A stretch of 64,000 nucleotides of DNA from Otis tarda. Its lineage: Eukaryota; Chordata; Aves; Otidiformes; Otididae. Each line of letters opens with the position of its first letter. The stretch's first letter is position 1. The notes beneath the pieces are model-generated. The model was not told where the DNA came from, did not search any database, and was given only the letters and a program-made list of their open reading frames with translations. Where the stretch lies: NCBI GenBank assembly GCA_026413225.1, contig CM048552.1, positions 192,916,053 to 192,980,052 on the forward strand, read 5' to 3'. Both the position numbers and the translations under genes were made by a program. Below are positions 24,421 through 35,600 of the stretch, piece by piece.

Positions 24421-24597
24421 ACTGGAACCCCAACACTGAAGCAGATTGCCCAGAGAAGCTGTGGATGCCCCATCATTGGAAATGTTCAAAGACAGTTGGA
24501 TGATCCAGAGAAAGATGTCCTGCCCACAGCAGGGGGTTTGGACTAGATGATCTCTGAAGGTCTCTTCCAACCCAAACTATTCTATGATTCTCTGATT
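24421..24597 (+). mobile_element. CR1 LINE 3' end, plus strand
   Basis: The sequence includes gcagattgcccagagaagct, gtggatgccccatcattgga, aatgttcaaagacagttgg, ggactagatgatctctgaag and ttccaacccaaactattcta, ending with tgattctctgattt. These are the last ORF2 codons plus the 3' tail of a CR1 in sense orientation. The internal region between the ORF2 end and the tail is shortened relative to the 55.7 kb copy. Confidence 0.93.
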
Positions 24598-27070
24598 TCC
24601 CACTTAAGCATTGAAATAAGAAGCCTGGATCTGCTGGTTCTGACAGTTTGAACTACCATTAAAAGCAATGTGGCTTTTCCAAATATAATCTCTGATTATT
24701 TTTTTTTAGCAGAAAAGCTAAAATCCAGGCAGGATGAAAAGAGGTGATGATAAATTGTTATGATCAAAGATACACCTTTCTAAGAAGAGAGAAGATAGAA
24801 TGGCAAAGTAGAGAAGAGGGGAAACACAGGGGGAGAGGAAAAGCAAGCACTTTGTCCACTGTTGCCTCCAGGCTTTGTCTGACAAAACCAAACCAAATCA
24901 CCTTTAGGAAAATAGTAGGTTTATTTCCAGTGAGGAATACACAGCTTAACATCCCAGCTAAAGCCACACAGCAGTGGGAGAGTGCAACGGTTTGTGTCCT
25001 TGTCGTATGGCCAAGGTGAGCACTTGCTTGCTGCAGAGTGGCCTTGGATGGGCAGAGATAACATTTTCTGTACAGGGCAGATACAGATCCAAATAACTGT
25101 ATGGCTGTTACACCCGACCTCTGCTTCAAAAAAAACATGTGTTGTCTCCATAGTGTGGTGGTGTCTGTGGGTACCAGTACCACCAGCAAGTTGACAGCAG
25201 TGAGCCCTGGAGAAAGAGTAGAGGGGCCACTCCTGGCTGCTAGGAACAACTGTGTGAGCAGTTATAGCCCAGAAGAAAGGTTGGCACCTACTACTGTGAA
25301 CAAAAAGTCCGTTTGTAATTAAAGTCGAATCCCAGAAAGGGTGTGTGTTGCATCACTTGGAAGCACAAGTAGGGCAAAGTGGGGAGATCAGTAGTGTTGA
25401 CAATGTATCTTTCCTCTTCTGCCTCGAGAAGCCACAGAGGTGGTAATCAATGCTTACCACGAAAGTAAAAATGGGCCTTTCACACCTCCTATGCTTCCTT
25501 GCTGGAGTGCTGAGGACAAACAGTGCAGCACTGTTTGTCATGCTTCCCATTCACGCCTGTGTCACCATGGATCTGTGGTATTGGTTTTATCCTCCAGGAC
25601 AGTAAATGCTTCATCTGAGATCAGGTGCCAGCCTGGTTCTAGGCCAACTCTAGCAGCAGAGGATGAAGGTATCTCAAAGGCTTGCCCCTTCTCTTGTACC
25701 AAAGGCAGTCACTGAAGAGGGGCTCCCTCGTTATTCACAAGAACTATTGAGACCTGAGAAGCAGACTGGGACTTGGCCTACTGCAGTCCACGTTGGTCAC
25801 ACAAGGCCACCATAAGTAAGGCCATGGTTATTTCTACTCCTTCAGTTAAAGGGTGTCCTCTTGCTACAACCTGCTGTCCTACAAAGGCTCTGAATGGTCC
25901 CCTTCATCCTCTGGAGCACCTGGCTGCCACAGAGAGAAGGGGTCCCATGACAACACGGGGGCTCCTCAGCATGGGTAACATTTGATCATTCAGGAGAGCT
26001 GGGAACAAACACCAGTTCTGAAGCAAACAGCCCCATCCAGTCCAGCCGTACAACATGACTAAACAGATCCGCACAGGCAGAGCCGTGCAGGCTGTGAGCG
26101 GAAATCAAACACAGAGCACACTGCAGGTTGGCAAGCCCAGTCTTTTTTTTCTTTTTTTTTTCTTTCCAATGGAGGCTCATCCTTCCCTTTTATTTAAGCA
26201 ACACTTCCAATGAAAAGAAAGGCCGGAAGAAACTACTGCCTCATCACAGGGGCCTCTCGCCAAGCTCCATGGTGCAGCTAAGAGGAATTCTGCCGGTTTT
26301 CCCAAAAACATGTACAGCCGATGGCTTTGCAAAAGGAGGAGGAGGAGCTATGCACGAAGGGCAAAGGCAGAGATAGGCAGGATACCCTGGGGCAGGGAGA
26401 AGCTCTCCAGCTTGTGTAACTTGCCAGGGTAGAGAATTGCTCTGACAAGTTACGCAGGCTCCTACAGCAGCTATGAATTCGATCCTATAAAAACCACAAG
26501 TATCAACAACTTAATTACATGCCTAGGTCACATGGCAGCAAGGGCAACACGCCGTAGCAAATGGTGATTTTGGGGGGCTTTTGTTTGTTTTTTTAATATA
26601 AAGTGGGAGTGAGGAGAGAAACTTGGGTGAGGCTTTCTACTACTCACTGGGAGGAAAAATAACATCTTTGCAACAGCTCCTGCCTTGTTTTTGCTTTCCC
26701 TCAAGAACACAGGGCTCTCCGGGCTCCGTCAGGGCTGGTAACGCCGTGTTTTTTCCAGGACTCACAGACCCCAGGTTGTTCTGCAGCCCAGGGTGGCTTT
26801 GATACCGTCTTACCCAGTCTCATGGACTGAGCTGATTTGGAGAGGAATGAGGGCAGGAGGTTTGGCTCAGTGCCTGGCACAACCATGAGTGGCAGGCAGC
26901 AGCACTTGGCAGGGCTGTCTTTGGGAAAAAGATGAAGGTATTAGGAGTGGGAGGTGTTAAGATCGTGGCCTGGGGAGGGACGCTGGGAGGAAGGCTGTGC
27001 AGGGTGGCTGCACATCCAGGAACCTGAGTCATGCCAATGCACCTCCCCTGTGCAGTGGTGCAGCCTGTTT
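24598..27070. other. Unique non-coding DNA
   Basis: I find no gene or transposon. A T-rich run lies at 26142-26162. A weak inverted repeat around gtaacttg (26417) and caagttac (26446) is too short to interpret. Confidence 0.5.
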
Positions 27071-27468
27071 ATAGAATCATAGAATCTTTAAGGCTGGAAA
27101 AGACCTCCAAGATCATCAAGTCCAACTGTCAACCTGACACCACCATGTCCACTAAACCACGTCTTGAAGAGTTATGTCTACATGTTCTTTGAACACCTTC
27201 AGGGATGGTGACTCCACCACTTCCCTGGGCAGCCTGTTCCAGTGCCTGACCACTCTTTCAGTAAAGAAGTGTTTCCTAATATCCAATCTACACCTCTCCT
27301 GTTGCAACTTGAGGCTGTTTCCTCTCATCCAATCACTAGTTACTTGGGAGAAGAGACCAGCACCTGCCTCCCTACAACCTTTCAGGTAGTTGTAGGGAGC
27401 AATGAGGTCTCCCCTCAGCCTCCTCTCCTCCAGACTAAACAATCCCAGTTCCCTCAGCTGCTCCTCAT
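27071..27468 (-). mobile_element. CR1 LINE, 0.4 kb, minus strand, ORF2 end still open
   Basis: It starts with reversed octamers (atagaatcatagaatcttta), then ggaaaagacctccaagatca, and continues leftward on the sense strand through the ORF2 C-terminus. It belongs to the same 3'-end type as the 18.3 kb copy. The 5' truncation lies near 27468, within the region encoding the RT C-terminal extension. The preserved reading frame suggests a younger insertion than the plus-strand copies at 3.6 and 60.8 kb. Confidence 0.94.
27152..27442 (-). pseudogene. CR1 ORF2 C-terminal fragment, uninterrupted 96 codons
   Basis: On the minus strand this gives the C-terminal end of CR1 ORF2, without any stop or frameshift: [19 protein letters not shown], then [20 protein letters not shown] and [17 protein letters not shown], ending in the natural ORF2 stop. 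In the family this segment follows the reverse transcriptase palm and probably contacts RNA. It has no RT active site and no promoter, so it is a 5'-truncated fragment. The apparent Met start is internal to the parent ORF. Confidence 0.9.
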
Positions 27469-27987
27469 AACCTCATTGTAGCCAGGAGCACTGACCTGCT
27501 GAGATGGCATGCAGCTGACTGCACTCCCATTAACACCCACCTCTTCCCAGCAGTGGGATGAAAGGAATCCTGGCATGCGTCCTTTGGGCAGTGGTGAGGC
27601 AGGCCTCCCTGGAGAGGGAGGTCTCACCAGCAGGTCTGCATCAAAACCAGATCACTCACCACCTGGTCAGATTTTACAGGTCACAGTTGGTTATTTTTTT
27701 TCCAAAGACACATGTCAAAATCATCTTGTCTGACAGTGTCTCAAAGTGAAACAGTTTGTTTTAACTCACAGAAACCTCAGGGGTTTGTACTGTTCTGTCT
27801 CCACCTCTCTTCATTTTCTGTGGTAGTAGAGACTTCAAGACTCAAATCAAACAACAAACCACTTTGTTGTCTTGACAATTTTCAGATGAAAACCCTGTCT
27901 TTTCTTTACCCACTTCTCTCATGCAATATCTAATTCTAGACCTGCAGGTCTTACACTTGGGGTCCAATTTCAATGATCCTGATCACA

Positions 27988-28027
27988 TTAGACATAGATT
28001 ATTGCAATTAGACATTGATTATTGCAA
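27988..28027. repeat. 20-bp tandem duplication
   Basis: The unit ttagacatagattattgcaa at 27988-28007 is followed directly by ttagacattgattattgcaa at 28008-28027, with one mismatch. Confidence 0.92.
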
Positions 28028-29584
28028 TCGGCCAAAATAACATGTCAGTGAGTGGTCCACCTGCCTCTTTTATCGCAGGGAGTGCAGAAAACCAGCCTTC
28101 CCAGACAGAAAGCAATCAAAGCTTTGCTCTCTTACACCACTAGGTCCTCATGTAGATGCAGTTTTTCCTGGCAAAGCTAAGCTTTACTGATGACTCTCGT
28201 GTCCACACATGTAAAACAGCGTAAGTGTGCATACTCAAAGCTGGAAGAGCTGCATGGGGCCAGGCTCCTGCCTCCTCACACCCCAACCCAGCCGGCTCGG
28301 CCAGCAGCCGGCTGTGGGACACGCTTGGCTTAGCTCTTTCCTCTTAACTCCTCTGGTACAATTAAAGCAGCACAGGCTCAAATGTGGCTGCAGTGATGCT
28401 GCTATAAAAATACAGGAAGGGAAACCAGATTTAACAGAGTACTAGCATAACTGCTCACACTGGTAGTCATACCAGCATCAATCTCCTTCTTAAAATATAA
28501 ATTATCTCCCCAGATGAAAGACCTGTACAGGCACGGGCACTGTGGGGAGATAAGACCTCTGTGTTACTCCGCAGGAAAACGTTGTGTCTTGCAAAGTATC
28601 CTTCTGATTTAGAGGAACCAGAAATGTAAAGGAGAATATTCATTTTCCTTTTAAAAACAGCTTGTTCTAAGGAATGCCTTTTTCAACCGCAAGAGGATAC
28701 AAGATGGAGGGGATACAGGACCTAATAACCCACCTGGAAATACTTTGTATGGAAAAGCAGTTCAGCGAGTTTGGGGATTGTGCCAAAGAATTATCAGACA
28801 GGCTTTGCTTGATATGATTTGGGTTTGTGGGCAGCTTTTACAGCCCAGCAGGATTTCCCAAAGCTGAGGTGCTTTCAAGCTGCCCGTGTGTGTGCCTGGC
28901 CCTTATTCAGTCCTGGCTGTGGGCCAAGCGATTCTGTTTGTGAGAAAGTGAACAAGGGAAGATCATTACAACTTGGAAGAAGATCAGTTCTTGCTCACAG
29001 AGGACTTTGGAGACACTGAATGGGACCAAAAAAAAGGTACAGAAATGTATCAGAACGTGGGAGCCGGTAAGGAGATGCCACGCTCCTGCAAATTTCAGTT
29101 ATTTGGTCTGTAGGCTGTGGGACAACTCGTATGCAGAAGTAGGTGAACCTGGATGCAGGAGTCTGAGAGGCTTCCTGCAAGATCTGCATGTATCTTGCAC
29201 TCTGAGGTGATCACACATCAGAAGACCTTTATTCTGAATGTGGAGAGGTGGATTCCAGTGGCTTCTCCACAGTTGTGGCTCTGCTTCTCATCCTTCATGG
29301 TCATGAGTGACCATAGGGCCTCAGGAGTAGCAGTGTTAAAAAACGTGAGAGTTTTCAGAAGTCTACAGCAGCGCCTCTGTTGCGTTCTCTTCAAGAGAAG
29401 GGAAAAATACTTCAATGAAAAAGTAAAGATGGGGACCCTCCCCATTATTTTTCAAGGTAAAAAAGGATGACTAAAGGAACCATTCAACCTCCTGCAGAAC
29501 AGGACAATTGAACTCTGACATCCATGGGGCCCCCGGGTCACATTTCCAAATGAAAATGTATGAATTTTTTAGCAATCTTATTTT

Positions 29585-29626
29585 AAGGGGGGAAAAAGAA
29601 GAAAAGAGGAAAGAAGGGAAGAGAAG
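29585..29626 (+). repeat. 42-base uninterrupted purine tract
   Basis: Every base on the plus strand from 29585 to 29626 is A or G. Such homopurine tracts can form triplex structures or arise by mutation pressure. Nothing next to it points to a gene promoter or a retroposon tail. Confidence 0.85.
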
Positions 29627-32600
29627 TAAGTTCCATGGAAAGCTGCCATTCTTCATTGAATCAAAAATAGAACTTCTTGGAAGTTTACCAACCAGGCATT
29701 TTTGTGTGGAAAACACTAACTCTGCAGATTGGGCACTGTCCAAGGAAAAATACACACCAGTTTTGGACAGGAATAGAGTTAGGGGTCTAGATGTGTTCAC
29801 TCTAAAATACCTGCCAAACAGTCCCTGCTATGGCACGACATGAGACACTCGCAACTCCTCTTATTTTTCTGTAGCACGTTATAGGTCTGGCTTTTGACTG
29901 TGCATCCACGGGGTTTTGAGGAGGTGTTGGTGAGTCCTGGAGTGCAGGTTGCCCATTACAGACGATGGAGATCCAGTCAGCACACTTAATGGAGTTCCAG
30001 GAGTTTTATTTCTGAATGTGACACCCGCACTCGGACAGATGATTTATGCCCCCACCACAGGGCAGTAAGGGGACTGAAGGGAAGGGATGTCGGGGTGTGG
30101 TTTTTTCAGGGGTGGTAACAGGACTGCTTTGTTTAGTCCAAGTATCTTTTTTTTTCTGAAGAATAAATCCATGTTTAGCATGAGGCAAGGCACAGAAGGA
30201 GCAGGAAACAAGCTGGGAAATGCCATCCCCTGGGCTGTGATGGGATTTGGCATTTGCTTGAATTTGGGGGTTGCTAAATTGATAACCACCAAGTGATATC
30301 ACACTTGATATTGCTGCTTGTCATGAGTCTTTGGGCAGTGGATGAGGACGTGAAATGGAAGCACAGTTTTTAGCTTGAGGGGCTTCTTCCTCCCACTGAA
30401 AAGTCCCAGACGTACCCTTGCTCTATATTTGATCTCATGCATGGTAAGGAGAATTTTGAGGTTTTTTTTCTAGCCCTCTTCAAACTCTCCTTCTTTCTTC
30501 AGTGCTTGCACTCACCTTTTCTGTCTGTCTGCATACACCTGCCCATGCAGTTCCTCTCCCGTGTTTCACCTTGTGCTGAATGCGATGCTGTTCTTGGTGA
30601 GTCAAATCCAACGAGGTATCGAGGTGACCTAACTTTCACCTATAAGGAAGGCAAGGTGCGGAAACTTTGGTTTCTTTGGTTCTGCACCATGAGCAAACCC
30701 TTTATCTGGATGGGTTTATGTTCCCTTGCTCCACCTCTCCCCAGTCTAACATCATCTCCCTTGGAGCCACACATTTTATGTCCCTGCAGCGAGCAGGGCC
30801 TTCCACCTGGGGCTGCACTGGGAATACCTGATTGTTTCGTTTTTATCTGGAGGGAGAAGCCTGTGTTCGTATTCTTGCCTGGGGCGCAGCACAGCTCTTG
30901 AGCAGGACTAGTATTTCTGGTTTCTTCACAATACCGACTTTTTCAGCCAGGAGAAAGCTGAACTCTTTGAGTTCTTCCAAAGAGGGTCACAACAAGCTTG
31001 GCTAGAGCCTTGCACCAGTTGGCTGTCCTCTGAGTGCCTGGGGCTGGGACTGCACCGAAGAACTGGACCACAGGTGCAAGCAGTCTCTCTCACTCATAAA
31101 CACACAGAGCAGCTGAGTGTCCTCTTCCTTCTGTACTTTCATGGTCCAGTTGCTCAGAAGGATGGCAGAAATTGGACAGGATTCAGTACAGCTTCCATAT
31201 ATACATATATGTCTGTTTATGTACATAGGTAGGAATGTATCTGTGTGTGAAAAGTGGGCTAAACACAGCTCTTGCTTTTGGATAATATAAAGCTAGCATT
31301 TTTGCTGGTTGGTGGTAACTTCCACAGGGTAAAGAGAAGGCACAGCAGAGCTGACCCCACGTGGTGCCATCGCTGGTGGGGCAGGAGAACTGGCCTCAGT
31401 CATACCGCTCTCAGCAAAAAGCTGCATTCCCTGGTGGAAGTCAAGTGAAAGGTTATCTGCCTGTTTGGCAGCCTGTCACTTAGACAGGGATAAGCTAAAG
31501 GAAGACTAACTCAGAAGCTAATGAGAAGGATGAGACTGGGAATGTACTGAAAAATGCCCTGAGAAGGGAGGAAGAGGACACAGAGGAGCCAAGCTTGTCC
31601 CTCTGTCCAGGTGTTGAGGTACGTCTCCTGCAGAGAGGGCAGATGCTGCACTAGGTTGGGATGAGGCATGGTGAGAGGCTGAGCGTAGGGAGAAGGATGG
31701 GAGGTTTCCAAGGAGCAGTACAACCCGTAGCTCTGGGAGGCTGGGTCTGACATGAAGGTGTGAGCAGACTGGGATTTTAGTTGCTCTGTAAGAGGTAGGA
31801 CATAATGATTGAGCAGAAAAGTTAAACTAAGTGTTTTTTATCAACTGAGAAAGCACTGGAATGTGGTGGTTGACCCTCAGGAATAGAGTAAGTGAGCCAG
31901 AAAGCAGCTGTGATAAGGGGGTGGAGGTCCTGCAAATGTGTCTGTGGAGGCCTGGCACGTGTTCCCTTGTGTCTGGGTATCTAAAGCTTAGGGAGCTGAT
32001 TCTCTTTCCTTTTCTTAAGCTGGCAACTTGTGGGCAGGCCTATCTTAATGTGGTAATGGCAAAGGAGTTTTGGGAGAAATGAGGGGTGGGAAGAAGGTCT
32101 GTGAAGCAGCCCATGCATTTGTGAGGATAAGCGAGAGTCAGCTAGGAACAGGTGATATGGTTTTGGGGCCCTGGGTGGATAAAGGGTCTGGAGGACATCA
32201 ATGGGGTTTTGAATGATTCCAGGCAGGTAAAGGCATACCCAGATGTACAAAGATTTTGATAGCCTTGGCATTTGGCTGGAAATAGGGATTCTCTGTCTGT
32301 TTCTCTCCTTCCTTGCCTTTCCTAACCCTTGCTCGATGTCCATTCCCTTAACACAAGATTTCCCTTCCAATCAACACATCCTTCCCATCCTTCTTCCCCA
32401 GCAAGATCACTCCTTTTCCCTTTCCTCCTCCCCATGTAGTGGCTCTTCCTGCCCTCCATGGGCTGCTGGGAATAGGCAAGGGGCCAAGTGTCTTCCCTTC
32501 AGTCAAGGGCAGTGGGCACAGATGAGTTATTTACATCGGAAACATTGATTTTTGTCTCTCTGGGCATATGCAAAATAGGAAGTCTGCCTTCTCAGGAAGT

Positions 32601-35600
32601 GACTTCTATGCCTTGAGCCAGCTCTGGGTGAAGGCAAGGGAGATCTCCTTTTGGGAGTTTCTGCTGGGGTTCCTCCTGTGGCCACAAAGGCACAGTCATG
32701 CTTGTGGAAGCCACTGTTGCTACTGAATGCTAATGACAGCCATGTGCAGAGGACCCTCAGGGTCAGGAGGCCGTGACACGAAACCTCTAGGTAAGACCAG
32801 CTTTCCTCCAAAATGCCGGACACCCAGGAACATGGTAACAGAGAGTTTGTTCATTTGAAGTGCAACAGTATGGGACAGTACGGGATTGCTCCATAGAGAG
32901 GTGTCAAGTCCGGAACCTTGGCTGGGACCTACTGAGCACGAGGAGGGCATGCCTCCAGCAGAGCTAGTAGTGTCTGTGCGTGGAATGGGGTGTCGCTGCT
33001 GGCCCACCAGCCTCTCACCATGGCGATGATGTCTGTGCAAGATGATCTTGCAAGGGGAAGAGATCTTCCCCTCTTGCAGGGGAAGAGATGACCAAGCAAC
33101 CTGAGCTAGGTGTGAAGTAAGGCATCACAGGATACCGGTGAGATGATCTGGCACATGCCTACGCAACCCCCTAAGCCAGCAAACTGTCTACCAAATGGAT
33201 TTACTGTAGCTTAAAGGAGGATTATTTACTAAGACCACCTTTCTTTTCCTTTTTAAAGGAAAAAGTGGTGCCTCATCAAAAGATAGCATAAGGCAAACAA
33301 ACCCAGTGCAGTAAAGCTGCTGTGTCAGGAAGTACAGAACAAACCCACATCCCATCAGAACTAACTTGCTTTTAGCTTTGCATCCAAAAATATTAGTCCA
33401 TTTATTGCCCATTAAAAATTCCCTTTGTCTCTTCTCAGTTGTGGTGCATGCTTGAGATGTTAAAGCTGGCATTGTCAGTCTTTAAAGTAATGTTTGAGAT
33501 CTATTTACTCATTAACTTTCAAATGCAGGACACTTTCAAAACCTTTTCCTAAGGGCATCCCTGTGTTCTGTTTGAGAGAGTTACTGTTGTTTTCCCACCT
33601 ACTCTGAAGGGCTGTTTACGATACCATCTCTCTCTTTTAATCCTCTTTTCCTTTCATGTCTAACAAACAGTGTCAAACAGAACGCAGGGGGAAAAGGCAG
33701 ATCTCACACATTATAATAATCTGTCATTAACTGAAGAAAAGAAATGCTCTGCAATTAGAAGTCTCATTTTGTAAATTAACACTCAAGAAGCTTTTTCCTA
33801 TGTATCTTCCAGATAAAACCTCTGTTCTTCCAAGCCCTAGGTTTGTATGGATAGTAACTCGGATAAAGGGTTTCTAGAATTGATCCTGTGAGTTGGTCTG
33901 CACTTCATACAGTGACTGGGCTGCCACAAAAGGGATTTTTCTTAGGAGACCCTAGACAGAGGGATGTCTTGAGATGTACACACAGGAATGTGGGCAGTAT
34001 TGAGATGCTGAACTATGACAGAAAATGGTACATTTCAAAACTGGCCACTGTTTCTGTTTGTTTTTGGTTTTTTTTTACAGGATTCCTTGGTTTCTCTAGG
34101 TCTTTTTGCTTTGTATCTGAGCACTATAAGTCTGGGAATATAAGAACTTTAGGACTGTGAATATATTTATCTTCACAACTTTTCCGTGGGGTGGTGTGGG
34201 ACTCCACGTTACACAGATCTGACAGGCTATCATTCGATAAGCACTTCTTTCAGCAGCAGCGCCAACATAAGCATCCCCTGATTTCCCCTTCCCCTCTCCC
34301 ACCACTCACTCACCCCTCAGCTGTGCCAGTTTCAATGCTGTGTGGGAAACAAATCGCAGAACACATCCAGGTTAAAAATAGCTGGAAACGAGAGAGAGAA
34401 ATGAATTCCAGAACCTGGGCTGACATCCTACATGTACATCCAAAACCAATACAAGAGAACCTTTTTAGCTCAGATTCAATCTGGCTGGCTGGCTCCATCA
34501 ATGATTTTTACCTGATTTCACACAGGACAGCAAGGCAGAAGTTTCAAAAGGTATCGACTTCCTTTCTAAATTTTGTGCAAATTGATGGCTGGGTGAGGGA
34601 CAGAGACCCTTAATTAGAGAAATGCGGTCAGCAGCCAACTGGCTAGCGAGGGTGTGCACGCTGGCTGGCTGTGTCTGCATTAGCTGGTCAGCCAATATAT
34701 ACATTCCAATATATACCGCTGCCCAGTCAGGAGTCTTAGAGCATACAGGGAGGGGAGTGTTGGGCTTGCTGCAGCTATTTTATTTTAGGAGGATGGGGGA
34801 GAAGGGAGGCGACTATGAAGCAAGGGTCACAGATCCATAAGAAATGGAGACATTAGTTCCACTGCTTACAAAGGAACTTGTTTCAAAAAACCCTGACGTT
34901 CTATAAAACAAGACTTTTTTCTGCCAGTGAGCCTGTAAATCAAGTGAATAGTTTCTCATCCAATGTGGGAGGAAGCTGGGAGCTCAGCTTCAGATTCCAG
35001 TTCAAAATCCAGTAACCATTTCTGCTTTTAGCACTCCTTACACCAATGGAAACCACGGATACTGATTTCTTTCCCATACTTAAATGTCACTTAAAGCCCT
35101 TGTTTCTCCTAAATAACTCTTTTAAGCACTTGCTTCATCTCTGTTCCTACCTTCCTCCTTTCTCGTCTACAACAGCTTGCCAAGAGCTCTGCTCCATTCT
35201 ACTCTTTCGTATCCTTCACGGCTCCCCTCTGGATGATGAATGGCTTCAAAGTTCGATACAGGGCAGCACACAAAATATTCAGCATATTGTATCTGAAAAT
35301 TATGAGTATTTTGGTGCAAACAAAAGTTGGCTCTTCCTGCCTGCCTCTTCTCAGGGGAAAGAGACCTTGGGTGTCCGTGCCACTTTTGCTGACCTGCAGA
35401 GGGGCTGGGTGGGATGGGAGCCGTACGGTGGAACAGGAATCATGAGACACCCTATGAGCCATGGTTATAGTCCATAGAAAGAAGTGGAATGATCTTTATG
35501 GTCCTGTGCTCATGGCTTCTTGTCAGCAGCTCTCCCAAATGAGTCTTTCACCATCAGCTCTCCAGCACTTCAGGGCGTGCCCTCTGCTGTGCCCAGGAGA

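Noticed and set aside
35046..35260. Frame with LKCHLKPLFLLNNSF, resembling the C-terminus of L2/L3-type LINEs
   Set aside because: Only one short block is similar; no neighbouring LINE blocks, 3' tail or second motif. Would need a translated search to revive.
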